Source of the DNA: Sipunculus nudus
Lineage: Eukaryota > Annelida > Sipuncula > Golfingiida > Sipunculidae
Reading direction: 5' to 3'
Length of the DNA stretch: 64,000 nucleotides
NCBI GenBank assembly: GCA_026874595.1
Contig: CM049321.1
Location: 50,575,297 to 50,639,296 of the forward strand
A model generated the notes under the pieces. It made no database searches. It saw only the letters and a program-made list of their open reading frames with translations, and was not told the DNA's origin. The position numbers and the translations under genes were made by a program. Positions 34,837 to 52,529 of this stretch are shown in pieces (the stretch's first letter is position 1; each line of letters opens with the position of its first letter).

Positions 34837-37800
34837 ATTAATACATTTTGGATAGTCCAACGAAGTATGAGGTTACATTTGTTTAGGTTGTTTTCGAATT
34901 TACCATGTATTAAAAAGTTGATAGTTTTTGTGGATAGCAGGCTGGCCTATTCTCGTTATAATAAGTGTTATTCAAGTGTTATATAAAAAAATGTATGGAT
35001 GAACAAATTTATTTATTTATTGGCTCTAACAAGGCTGCTCATGCAGAGACATTACGTGTGGAATCGATTATTGCTTGGCATTGCTCCTTTGGAGGTGCTG
35101 ACATTGTGGTATAAATTAGAGCTTAAGAAGTTTAAGTCTGATAAACCCCGTATTTTACGGCAGGGGTGAGTCTTTAACTCCTTTGTTGCCACTAATTTGA
35201 AAGGATTTTCCCTAGTTATGTACATGATTTATGATAATAGGGATAAGGAGCTTAACGACCGATGGCTCTTTGACCGCTTATGGTTATTATATTAATGACG
35301 TTTATGTTCTCCGCGTATTTATTGAATATTTCTTATCTTGACAACCATTGTGGGAGCAGTTGGAAAATATGTCTTTGTGTTTTGTACATAAAAATATGTT
35401 CTTTAGATACCTTGACAAACCTTGTTGATTATTTGGCAATTATTTTACATAAGAAAACTATATAAGCGCTCTAGGTACAAAATATGTTTACCTTATGGAA
35501 ACCGTTGATTTAATTTTAACAATATAATCAAACCATATTTATCCCCAACATGGTGTAAGAAAGGAGCACGTGGTACCTTGTCTTTTCCAAGCAAATTTAC
35601 ATACACAAGCACACTCACACCAAAATGTTAGTTGTTAAATGAATATTGATTACATCAGTTTTGTCTTGACACTGCAACTCATCCAGTTGTCTTGACACTG
35701 CAACTCATCCAGTTGTCTTGACACTGCAACTCATCCAGTTGTCTTGACACTGTAACTCATCCAGTTCACTTATGGGAAATTTTCTATCCTCCAATAGATG
35801 ATTTAAATGTATATTTAAGCACGCCTGGAATGAAATGCAGAAAAGTATGTAATATACCTTTACCACGAGCATGAGCGTTACGCGTAACGTTCGTCTTCAG
35901 TGTTTTTATTTTTTTCGTTTATACTAAGACAAAACATGATCTTTTTTGTCAATATAACAAACCCAAACACCCAGTGCCATTCATCGCCTGCAGTTGGCGC
36001 AAGCGTGATGAGTATGGCCTATTTTAAATGCCTGGCAACGTTCCTACGTATGCTAAATGTATCTTAAACAAATGATTCTTGTCTTTATCTTATCCCTCCC
36101 ACCCGAAGACACACTAGCGGTAATTCCATACTCCCCAGGACCAAATACAGTTTTTTTTCGAGGTTTGTTCGAGGGTTTACGTGGCAACGATAGTGCCATC
36201 GTCTGTTTCCATATCTCTTTTTTCCTTTCCAAGTATAGACCTTTATGATTTGGTTGTAAGATTTAACTGGCCTTCACATTTTCCTCGCTTTTTTGCAGCA
36301 TTTTAGCTCACGTTGTGAGATCGTTAAAGTCTCGCTTAATCACATGACAACGCATTTATTCGCACACAAACACATGAGAATACATACAACGTGTACTAAC
36401 GTGGATAGAGACGCGACGTGTTTATATATTTAGGACATGTCCAACGCAAGTGAATGCAAAAAAAACGCGACAAAACGCACAACACCGTATGGTCAGTCAC
36501 AGAAACGTAAGATAACGCACACAAACATACAACAAATTATAGCTAAACCCACATGACGTGAGATCGTTTAAAAATGTGTCAAAACGTCCAAAGAACGCGG
36601 ACATGAATGAAAAAGCATACTTATCGCGGGATTAAAGAACGTAGCCTGCATCGCACCAAATCGGTTGCTCAACGCTAAAAAAATGAGATTCGCTTAATTT
36701 GTTATACGATTGATCTCACTTTAATATATAAGACCCCTGACAATGATATACGTGATGGAGATTCTATAGAGATAGAGCAACATACTGATATTGAAGAAAT
36801 GGTCACAGAAGAACCAAAATGTCACTCAATAAAAAAAACAGAAGGCTGTGTGATGATGCTGCGTATTAAAGGGAAGGGGAAGTGTGTGACAGTGATAGTA
36901 GTGAAGAGTCCAGCATTGATGAGTAGAACGAAGGATGATGTCATTTTGGATTAACAAATTAAATACAAATCTAAATCAGGAAAGCAATTTCCCTTAACAT
37001 AATGTGCTATAGTCGACCCCTGATAAAAAAAGAGAAAATAATACTTGTAACCACAGCAGATATTTATATATAGGACACAGTGCTCTTATTTTGATGTGCT
37101 TGAGATGTCTAGTTGTTCAGTATTTTGAATCACCTTTTCCTTATACACTAGGATATCTCCAGGCTACTTATTTAAGTGGGATAGGTATATATTTATTAAT
37201 TTGGTCTGCAGTCCGTAATTTAAGACCACATAAACAGTTTTCCGGGACTCACCATTCAGAGGATAAACGCTTAAGTGAAAATGTGGCAGGACCTGTTATT
37301 ATGTTAGCGTTTTATTAAAAAAAAGTGTGTCACTTGGTTACATAAATGAGGAGGTCACGGTTATCTTTTTTAATTAGTTCCAGATACAATTTATGCACAT
37401 TATATGCTTTCTAAGGTATAGTTCGAATGCCTTTCAGATTCTGATGATCTTAAAAGCCCAGTTTTACATGCAATGAGGTAATGCTTTATAGTTCTGTAGG
37501 GCTGAGGGTTTAAATCCCAATTTGCTTTTCCGCAGAAACTCTTAAAAAGCAATCTTGGCTGACATTCAGACAAAAAAAATCATGAAGAATGAAACGAAAA
37601 AAAAAGCCGGGTAAGAGGGCCATGTAAAGATGGATTAATTTGTTAAAAATACCTATCGCAACAAACCTTAAAGCGATACGGGATGAGTATTTACTTTCAC
37701 TGAATGCCATTCCCTCGAGATTTGCCGTAACTTTATTATTTCCTGCTTATTAATATTAAAAAAATGGTTTGGTAGAGATTATAATTTATTGTTATATAAA

Positions 37801-39619
37801 ACCGAAATGGACATCTCCACAAAGATATTTTTTTATGCCTCATGGCTTACATGTAAGCTGTCACTTATAAACGCTTTGTTTGTTTTTATAAGCTCTAACT
37901 ACACTTACCTTGTGTGAAGATGATTCCGTATAACCTCATAAGGGTAACAGGTTCCTCAATCAATTAGTTTATGATCCAGAAGTCAAACACATGCATTATC
38001 TCTTCAAACCAGTGGAACTTGTGTTTGGCCAAGAAACTAGCAATCATAAGCTCAAAACAAAAATACTTACTGAAGAAACGTTCGGAAAATGTATTCAACT
38101 GTAACCACGCACCAAGGGCACCCGAAAAAAAATTTAAAAAAAACATGTACTTTAAGATGTCCGTAATATGAACTATTGGATTTGAAGTGAGAGCTCTGAA
38201 GGCGACTTTGATGAAAATCTCAAGCAGAAACAATTATCGCTGTTTTTTTTTCCAAAGCAATACTTGAACAGGTATTCTGTTATTCCCAATAATCCATTAT
38301 TTACATTCAATAATTTTTATGGCGTCATCCAACTGTGTTATCTTTTGTTTCAGGCTGTCTTCAATTGGCAGTTTACTGACGGGATTTAAAAATTACTGGC
38401 TGTATGCAGCAGTTTTGTTTCAATTGTTTAGTCGGAAATTTTAGTCAAAATTTAGTCAACATAGGTACTTTGAAGACGAGCTTTTAATGTCTGCCAAGCT
38501 TCTTCCATGGACATATTACATAAAGATAAGCTAACGATTTTTTTCGTGTCGTCCGAACGACATTAGATTAATGTAACCAAATAATATAATTCAAATACGG
38601 AAACGGGCAATAAAAATAGGATTAAAATATGCTCTCTCCACTGTTTGTTCTCAACACATTTGTTTTCCTTTGTGAAAGCTAATGTTACTTTGAAGAAATA
38701 CGTGAAGATATCGAGACCCTCGTATGATTAAGTTGGCAGTCTGGTACTTATAAATTTCATTAACTGGTGGCCAAACTCTATATTTATAGCTTAATGCTGA
38801 TGAACAGCTATAGTACAAGGTGATGAAAACCAATATAGTTAAATGAATCCTCGGGCGCTATAAATAAACATGGCGAGAATTTACAAATTAGTATATAACT
38901 TTTTCTTGTTTATGTTAAGTTTGGATTAAGAGTCTTTAATGGGCAATTTGATGCACGTGCATATTGCTGATTGTTTCGTTCATTTAATATGTCATTTCAA
39001 CATTTAATCACCTCAAATAAATAAATCTAGTTTATTTCATTTGGCTTTTTTTTATCTACTACTTACCGGGTCAAATAATTTAAAATAGCGAAATACACGT
39101 CAGATTTTCTGCCTATTTATCTTTCTCCATCCAATGTAATGTGTAAATGAAATTATCAAATGAAAACAGTCCGACTTCTGGAAAAATGAGTTACTTTTCT
39201 GATCAGAACGTAGGGGTTAACGTTTATTTCTTTACATACCTCTCCAGGATTTCCGTCTAATTGACAGTGGAGGTGTCAAGGAAACTCATGTAATTTTACG
39301 TTGAAGGGCAAGTTCTATGGGAATTTACTTTAATGTTGCAATCAACCTGAATCTGACAGTAGCACCAGACAGACTGATAAGGTATAGAACTCGCCTATGA
39401 ATAGGTCTCTTGTTATCCATGCACGGAATATCCTTTCCCAAAAAGAATGCCGTATACAATTCTCGAATCCATGCATTCTATGTTTTCCTGTTATACTCTT
39501 TACCAACTATACCCAAGATGTGATATGGATATTTCTCTTTCTAATGGGTTCAGAAGACATGCCATGAAACACAAAGAGAAGCTTCATCAATTTCATTCCA
39601 GGTATATATTTATGTTTAT
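34837..39619. other. Copy 2 central region, no gene supported
   Basis: Several short frames here (for example 35280-35465, 36057-36248, 37091-37318) are preserved in copy 3 only because the copies are nearly identical. Their counterparts in copy 1 contain stops or frame changes. I see no splice-flanked exon or known domain. Confidence 0.5.
35663..35766 (+). repeat. 26-bp tandem repeat, four copies
   Basis: Unit GTCTTGACACTGCAACTCAT followed by CCAGTT. Copy 3 has only two units (44951-45002), and copy 1 has at most a partial one near 26365. Confidence 0.95.
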
Positions 39620-39860
39620 TCTGCCTCCGTGTTATGCCCCAACCATGGGGATGATTATAGACCCGGGAACTGCAATGGCAGTAGACACCTGGTGACACCA
39701 GGATACAAAAAAAACATATGAAAAGGAAACAAGTGCTACTGCCCTGTCACGTAGTCCCAAACCTAAATGGAACTCTGCAGATATACATACTTAAATTAGT
39801 AATTATATATGAGAGCATAAAAAATGGAGGCGCTTACCTCATCTAAACAAATAAAAAAAA
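39620..39860 (+). mobile_element. SINE 3' fragment, copy 2
   Basis: Begins inside the core at GTTATGCCCCAACCATGGGG and continues with CCTGGTGACACCAGGATACA, CTGTCACGTAGTCCCAAACC and GGCGCTTACCTCATCTAAAC, then an A-rich end. It matches the 3' half of the SINEs at 22763 and 30873, so it is a 5'-truncated copy. Confidence 0.7.
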
Positions 39861-41099
39861 TACCCATGTCTTTTAAACATGCTGACATTTCCTTTCGTCA
39901 GAATCAACACATCTGACGACCTGTAAAGTAAGTGAGAGTATTATCAAAGAGAATGGTCAGGGACCTCGAGCCGTTGGGCCGTACCTGTAAGAACGAATTC
40001 TGTGATTCAAAGATTGTATGTTTCCTAGCACCGAGTCCTTTTTTTTATTGTTACTAATTGTACTCTTTCTCGTATTTTTTTTTCATTAAATTATTATGTG
40101 ATTTTTTTTTATTCGTGAGATTTTCATTGAAAGAGGGTTACGCTTTTGTTGTTCATATGGGCCATTTAAGGATTTTATGGCCAACTATAGCACAATTGTG
40201 TAGCCTTGCGAATTGGCGAATTAGCAAGCTATCTCATGGCCTATTAAGCACAATTCTCACCGTGAATTTTTCATCATGTTTATAAAATTTGTAGGGTTAA
40301 GCTGTCAATATTAATTGGGCCTTTGTGTGTTGAAGTGTCAGAATTCATGAACACCTTAGATGAATTGCCGGGCACTTACATTATTGTGATGGCTTAGCCT
40401 TGATTACATGGCAACTCTGCCCAGTTTAATTTCACTTTCAAGCACCTTCGTTAAACCTTCGTTCAAAGTAGCTTTTGTTACCCTTTAAGTAAAGCAATGT
40501 TTGGTTGAACCATTTCGTATGAATCTTAATGAGAGATAAACTTTGCATTGACAACCAGTAAAGAACTGGGGCCAAGCCCTCAGCATTTGGCTCTTGTATT
40601 TCCAATTTTAAGTTCATTATACTGCAACCCTGAGTATTGCAAGTTTATCTCTCACGAAGCCCAAATCTCTACAACAAATCTTTCCTCGACGTATAAATGG
40701 GGAAAAAAAGAAAAGTATATCCTCTTCGCTGCATAATTTGGTGACAGACTGAGCAGAACAATTCGTTTGTGTCATTATCTTAAATCACAGGCCTCGGAGA
40801 GTTTTTTCTCATATATTTGCCTATTTCTTGGCTGATAAGTCAATGCTTCAGCGACGTGACCTTCATTTACTGGAGGAAATGGGTGTAGCAACTAATTATG
40901 ATTTTCAAAGCGTCCCAAGTGGGTAATTACCTGTTGCACTTAAAGAAATATCTATCTCATTGAAACACAGTTTGAAAGTCCATAGAATGAAATGCTGGCT
41001 TCTTTGGTCATAAGCCATGAATGAATGAGATTGAAAGCAATATATATACTGTCCTGGTAAATTCTATGTGACCGAATATTAATGTGAAGAGACCTGAAG
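39861..41099. other. Copy 2 distal region, no gene supported
   Basis: Matches 49102-50340. Unknown AT-rich DNA; frames such as 40058-40285 and 40548-40736 have no family resemblance that I can see. Confidence 0.5.
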
Positions 41100-41755
41100 A
41101 CGTCTATTTAAGGGATTTATAACGATATCTGACGTCTATTAAAGGATTTTATTACGATGTCTGATGTCTATTAAAAGATTTTATTCCGATATCTGACGTA
41201 AATTAAAGGATTTTATAACGATATCTGACGTCAATTAAAGGGATTTATTAAAATATATGACGTCTATTAAAGGGTTTTATTCCGATATTTGACGTCTATT
41301 AAAGGGGTTTATTCCGATTTCTGACGTCTATTAAAGGATTTATTATGATATCTGTAGTCTATTAAAGGATTTTATTCCGATATCTGACGTCTATTAAAGG
41401 ATTTTATTCCGATATCCGACGTCTATTAAAGGGTTTTATTCCGATATCTGACGTCTATTAAAGGGATTTATTACGATATCCGACGTCTATTAAAAGGTTT
41501 TATTCCGATATCTGGCGTCTATTAAAGGATTTTATTACGATATCTGACGTCTATTAAAGGATTTTATTCCGATATCTGAATTCTATTTAAGGATTTTATT
41601 ACGATATCTGACGTCTGTTTAAGAATTTTATTACAATATCTGACGTCTATTAAAGGGTTTTATTCCGACATCTGGCGTCTATTAAAGGCTTTTATTATGA
41701 TATCTTACGTCTATTGAAGGGTTTTATTCCGTATCTGACGTCAATTAAAGGGAAT
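41100..41755 (+). repeat. 31-32 bp minisatellite, about 21 units (copy 3)
   Basis: Same unit as 31480-32455 but starting mid-array at the duplication junction. It lacks the internal eight-unit duplication of copy 2. Confidence 0.95.
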
Positions 41756-42224
41756 GATGACGATGTCTGAGGTCTACTAACAAAAGATACTCCTTGAACA
41801 TTTATTAAAAAAATTGACAGAAAACACCGATCACACTGCAGAAAAGCAACCCGTTCTGTTTATATATAGCCATGTGTTTGAATCACATTGGGGGGTGTCA
41901 AAATAATCAAAAGACATTCAACAAGGACATCTAGCAGCAAGGGCGTTCTTTTAACTAGAAACCTTTAAACTACAGCGCATATGCAACATTTGTTTTTTAT
42001 ACTACTTACCCCAGCTGTATTTTCATTAAATATGTTTGATTCATGATGATTCACATTTTAAAACAACCATTGTAAAATTTTATGTTTTAGAAAAATTCTT
42101 CGGGCTGTTTAAGTCTTGGAAAATGCTTACTTTTCTCATTCCTGAACAAGCACAAAGAAAATTATATCAAATAGAAACGCAGTTACATATGTATTTAATT
42201 TTGAAATCTTTTTCATAGAGTTCA

Positions 42225-42226
<2 letters not shown>

Positions 42227-42266
<40 letters not shown>
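42227..42266. repeat. (AT)n microsatellite
   Basis: About 40 bp of AT dinucleotide. Confidence 0.95.
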
Positions 42267-42271
<5 letters not shown>

Positions 42272-43129
42272 GCAAACCAACTGAATGTACTGTACACACA
42301 AGATATTATAATCCAATATTATGAAATCTCTAAATAAATTTAGTCTCCCATCTATTCGGATTGGTTGCAAATAAGAGTTTTTGAGCTGATTGAAATGTCG
42401 ATATTTTTTTTAGGAGGATTGGAAATGCGGAGGTCCACCGACAGCCAAAGCATAAGTTACATGTATTTAGTCATTTTCTGTCCGTGTTTGCACCAGATCT
42501 CCAATGTGGCTAATTTTTAAACTGAACCAATTTTTCAATGTTTGCGGTAGATTAAAAGAAATAACCATTGGTCAGAGTAATAGCGTGACATTTTTTAACT
42601 TGATAATGTTTATTTACCTTGGCCTAATTTCCAAGGTCGTTCACTCTATGGCCTGTTCCCCATTATCACTCGATTGGTGCTTCCCTGGCGACAGTATTTC
42701 CTGTGAGCAGTATTTCAAGAAAAAAAAGCCTCTTAATGAATTCCAAAATACTAAATGGATTGTCAGGACATGAAATTTATTAATAATGGGAACAAATGTT
42801 TGCGCTATAATCATCATTTTTTTTCTTGATATAAGGTGTAATAACCTGTATGCCCATTTTATCATATTTTAATCGTTTTAATCTCGGACTTGCAGAAATA
42901 AACTATTACGGGCTTAATTTTTATTATCACAATGTTATTGAATTAGCGCTTGAGCTTTGTGAATATACAATAATGAATAAAAATAACGGAGGACCCGCAA
43001 AAAAAAATAAAAAAAAAGACTTAATTCCATATCAACCAACATTTTTCCTGTCTAATGGCCACATAAAAGGCAATTTCGTCCGCACAATGGATATTTCTTT
43101 TATTATTATTATTATCATATACCACGTAC

Positions 43130-43805
43130 AAGTCATCAAATACTGGTAATTTCACCGCTTCCAATGCAATATACATTCAGATTCGTACAATAAACTTAAA
43201 TTTGTTTGTTTTTCATATTTTATTTTATTTATTCATAGCTCCGCAATAAGAATCATTTCAATTATCTGAGCCAGCTTTTGTTTCGAAAAGCCTGACCTAT
43301 ATCCTAGAACCACTTGTTCCTCAGCCAATATGATGTTATCTCCTATTCTATTTTTATTTTTTTTAATTTTATTCAATAACTGTCTTAGCTTTCTACATTG
43401 CCAGAAAAAAAAATGTTCAACATATTCCGAATCTCCACATAAAGGACACTTATTAGTGCCATATTTACTCATTTTACACTGCATCATTTTTAATCATATC
43501 TCATTTGTACATCTATAAACCATCATCCAGTATTCTCTTGAGAACTTAAAAGCAGGATATTTTCTAGTACAAAATGTTACAGGTTATATTTGTTCTCCGT
43601 TGTGTTATATTTTCCTCTTTTATCATCTTTTTTATTTAGAGGGATTTTTTCTGTTCCCTTATTTCTACAGTCCCCTATGCAAGTAAGTATTTTTACTGCT
43701 GAACACAAAACATTATACTCTATTACTCTACCCGGAGTGCGTCCTAATACTTCTATTATACTTTCATACGATCGCACTTTCTTGTTCACTAGCATCATAT
43801 AATAT
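43130..43805 (-). pseudogene. LINE ORF2 C-terminal fragment, copy 3
   Basis: Minus-strand frame 43487-43233 (84 codons) contains NKCPLCGDSEYVEHFFFWQC, a CX2CX7HX5C zinc motif. The LINE at 55 kb ends in a CX2CX7HX4C motif (CEFC, then H, then C). The extra Phe here comes from a nine-A run. The upstream minus frame 43798-43577 has LGRTPGRVIEYNVLCSAVK, as in copy 2. It is too short and broken to be active. Confidence 0.5.
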
Positions 43806-43999
43806 ACCTTTTTCTATCCAGCCTCAGAAGATGGTTTGAATGACCATAGAGCAAGTTTATTATTCCCTAATATGCTTGACCTTGAGGCTGCCTTAAAATT
43901 ACGGTTCAAATTTAGAAAGTTGATTAAAATATATTTGAAAAAAGCTGAAGTTTTGTGGGAACCCTATATACACCGATATTGAAATATTTAATTGATTTA

Positions 44000-48860
<4,861 letters not shown>

Positions 48861-49101
48861 CTGCCTCCGTGTTATGCCCCAACCATGGGGATGATTATAG
48901 ACCCGGGAACTGCAATGGCAGTAGACACCTGGTGACACCAGGATACAAAAAAAAACATATGAAAAGGAAACAAGTGCTACTGCCCTGTCACGTAGTCCCA
49001 AACCTAAATGGAACTCTGCAGATATACATACTTAAATTAGTAATTATATATGAGAGCATAAAAAATGGAGGCGCTTACCTCATCTAAACAAATAAAAAAA
49101 A
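48861..49101 (+). mobile_element. SINE 3' fragment, copy 3
   Basis: Duplicate of 39620-39860; the A-run after GGATAC is one base longer. Confidence 0.7.
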
Positions 49102-50340
49102 TACCCATGTCTTTTAAACATGCTGACATTTCCTTTCGTCAGAATCAACACATCTGACGACCTGTAAAGTAAGTGAGAGTATTATCAAAGAGAATGGTCA
49201 GGGACCTCGAGCCGTTGGGCCGTACCTGTAAGAACGAATTCTGTGATTCAAAGATTGTATGTTTCCTAGCACCGAGTCCTTTTTTTTATTGTTACTAATT
49301 GTACTCTTTCTCGTATTTTTTTTTCATTAAATTATTATGTGATTTTTTTTTATTCGTGAGATTTTCATTGAAAGAGGGTTACGCTTTTGTTGTTCATATG
49401 GGCCATTTAAGGATTTTATGGCCAACTATAGCACAATTGTGTAGCCTTGCGAATTGGCGAATTAGCAAGCTATCTCATGGCCTATTAAGCACAATTCTCA
49501 CCGTGAATTTTTCATCATGTTTATAAAATTTGTAGGGTTAAGCTGTCAATATTAATTGGGCCTTTGTGTGTTGAAGTGTCAGAATTCATGAACACCTTAG
49601 ATGAATTGCCGGGCACTTACATTATTGTGATGGCTTAGCCTTGATTACATGGCAACTCTGCCCCGTTTAATTTCACTTTCAAGCACCTTCGTTAAACCTT
49701 CGTTCAATGTAGCTTTTGTTACCCTTTACGTAAAGCAATGTTTGGTTGAACCATTTCGTATGAATCTTAATGAGAGATAAACTTTGCATTGACAACCAGT
49801 AAAGAACTGGGGCCAAGCCCTCAGCATTTGGCTCTTGTATTTCCAATTTTAAGTTCATTATACTGCAACCCTGAGTATTGCAAGTTTATCTCTCACGAAG
49901 CCCAAATCTCTACAACAAATCTTTCCTCGACGTATAAATGGGGAAAAAAAGAAAAGTATATCCTCTTCGCTGCATAATTTGGTGACAGACTGAGCAGAAC
50001 AATTCGTTTGTGTCATTATCTTAAATCACAGGCCTCGGAGAGTTTTTTCTCATATATTTGCCTATTTCTTGGCTGATAAGTCAATGCTTCAGCGACGTGA
50101 CCTTCATTTACTGGAGGAAATGGGTGTAGCAACTAATTATGATTTTCAAAGCGTCCCAAGTGGGTAATTACCTGTTGCACTTAAAGAAATATCTATCTCA
50201 TTGAAACACAGTTTGAAAGTCCATAGAATGAAATGCTGGCTTCTTTGGTCATAAGCCATGAATGAATGAGATTGAAGGCAATATATATACTGTCCTGGTA
50301 AATTCTATGTGACCGAATATTAATGTGAAGAGACCTGAAG

Positions 50341-51904
50341 CGGTTGGACGAGCTGTGAACAAGCTGACAACTTAACCGGGAAATATTCTGTATATAAGGC
50401 ACGTGAAGGATTAAGACAATTGAAAAAAGAATCCAGTGGCTGTGATTTGACTATTCTGAGAAAGGATGCCTGTGTTTTGTTGACCTCACCGTGTTTTGCG
50501 CAAAAACTAATTTTAATGTACAAAATAACTCTCATAATTGTAAAGCTTCTGCATTTTTGTTCCATGTATTGTATTGTCCGTATCATATGCAAAGTGGATA
50601 CAAAAGAATGGTCCTATACATGGTCTCATTCAAAAGAAGACTCCTATTTAGGTTGTTCTTTCTTTGCGTCAGTGTTAAGGAAAAATACCATCTGCAAAGC
50701 TATATGTTACTTCCTGCCTACTGATGTGAAAAGGATTGATGTGGAAACAAATTTATTGTGAGGAGTCAATGATATTATAGAACCTTTGTCACATTACGTA
50801 AAACCATAAACGTTGGCTTTATGTGTTTACATCTTAACTTCTGTTTATGTGTTATTTATTGCAGGAAAGAACGGATGAAAACGTCTTAACTTTGTCTAAC
50901 AATAATATAAAACGTCTGAGATTACACGAGATTAAGCCATATTTGATAAAGTTATTATCAAACCCAAGTGTTAACATGCTTTTTTGTAACATTTAACATT
51001 TGGTAAAATTACAGAACTCTTCAGATATAGACAGCTGAGTAAATATTTGGCTTTATTTTGTCACCAACTCCAGATGCAATTATGGCAAACTATTATGATT
51101 GGTCAATATTGAAGAAAATAACAAAATAAATAAATCGAGATTATCTGGGAAACTTTCTGGGTGTAAGGTTGTCAGCATGAAGGCTTATGTCAATCTTTGT
51201 CAAATGGAAATGGGGGTCTCTCCTTTTGCAGCTCTAACTATAAATGTTTATTACTATTTCAAGGAGACTGGATGTAGCCAGACATTGGATGTAGATGTAT
51301 GGGCGTTCACTTTACATACAATCTTCAATCAACAAACACGGGACTACAAACATGGCAAGATAAAGTATATTAATCAGAAAATAAGGTAAAATTCACCTAG
51401 TCCTTTGGTATTTTACTTAGTACATTTTACGTCACGTATTCATTATATCAAAGAGAACCCAATAAAGAAAATATGTACAGTTGCAACTGTCGTTACTTTG
51501 TATCACTGCGTCTTAATAATACTCCGTAAACATGTACCAGCGACCTCTTAAAACAACTTCGAAAGGGAGGACCTAATGCGTACCAGACGGTACACATCCG
51601 GTAATCACCTTTGCAGGAAGTCGTACATCGTAGTCATCCTTTCACCAAGGAGTACCCCTATCACCTATCACTATACAGGTTAACCATCTAAATTTCTAGT
51701 TCATACATGTTTTAGTCTACAGGACCACACCAGATATAGCTGTGAACTATACATTCTTCACAAAATGTACGAACATTCGATATAGCCGAAATCTAGATAT
51801 TTACGCCGGGATACCCTGTTCGGCAACGCATGTGTCGTCACTAACAAGTATGAAAAAAAAACTCTTACTTCATTTACCCGACTGAATAAGGGTCACTGCT
51901 CATG
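50341..51904. other. Unique DNA right of the duplication; no gene recognised
   Basis: Two moderately long frames lie here: 50420-50761 (113 codons, Cys-rich, starts MKKESSGCDLTILRKDACVL) and 51099-51389 (96 codons). Neither has a domain I know, a clear start context or a splice context, and codon use looks like the AT-rich background. They may be chance. Confidence 0.4.
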
Positions 51905-52520
51905 TCCGTTAGTAGGAACTAGCCCAATAGTGACCACTGTGTCAATCGGTCCGTCCTTCCGTCCTTCAGTCGGCAACGCTTTCTATCGCACGCGATATCT
52001 CAACAAAAACATGCTTGATCATTTTCAAATTCACATGAGGGCTCGAAACCTTTTGAATTCCACACCGGTCGGACTTCAAATATGTTCGCCAGAGCGCAAT
52101 CGATGATTTTATTTCGCAAGTGATATCTTAACAAGACCAGGTTTGATCTTCCTCAAATTCAAGGGGATTATTGGAAGATATAACGGCACCAGACCTATCC
52201 AATCACACACTTTTCGGAATTTAATAATGGCCGCCATACCAAAAATGATTATTTCTTTTACTGTGACCACCTTGTCAATTGGTCCGTCCATCCGTCTCCC
52301 GCCCGTCAGTCAGCGACGCTTCCTATCGCACGCGATATTTCAACAAGAACAGGCTTGATATTGCTCATATTAACTGAGATGATTGATGCATATGAGGGCT
52401 CCGGACCTATCGAAATCCAGACCTGACCGAATTCCAACATGACCACCTCAGAACAATCGGTTATATATTCTTACGCACGCGATATCTCAACAAGATACTT
52501 GATTTTCTTCAAACTCAAGG
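51905..52520 (+). repeat. Degenerate tandem repeat, three to four units of about 150-190 bp
   Basis: Each unit runs GTCAAT(C/T)GGTCCGTCC, then GTCAGTC(A/G)GC(A/G)ACGC, then TATCGCACGCGATATCTCAA (or variants), then a TTGAT...TCAAATTCA(AGGGGAT) stretch and GAGGGCTC. Units start near 51935, 52085 and 52275, with a partial one near 52445. The same motif order occurs once in each segmental unit (130-215, 9985-10070, 63675-63760). Confidence 0.6.
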
Positions 52521-52529
52521 GGATGATTG

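Larger units (their letters stand above)
31635..41099. repeat. Tandem segmental duplication, copy 2 (9465 bp)
   Basis: Head-to-tail with copy 3 (41100-50340). Base 41100 matches 31635 and base 41099 matches 50340, so the junction lies between 41099 and 41100. It joins GAGACCTGAAG to ACGTCTATTTAAGG of the minisatellite. Copies 2 and 3 look about 99 % identical by eye. Differences concentrate in microsatellites, the minisatellite, homopolymers and a 26-bp repeat. Either a very recent tandem duplication or two haplotypes wrongly placed in series would look like this. Confidence 0.9.

Noticed and set aside
37091-37318. 75-codon frame identical in copies 2 and 3 (46326-46553)
   Set aside because: Identity reflects the recent duplication. 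In copy 1 the aligned stretch near 29290-29420 has stops and frame changes.
50420-50761. 113-codon Cys-rich frame as a real gene
   Set aside because: No signal peptide pattern, no known motif, no supporting splice sites; left as an open possibility in the region note only.
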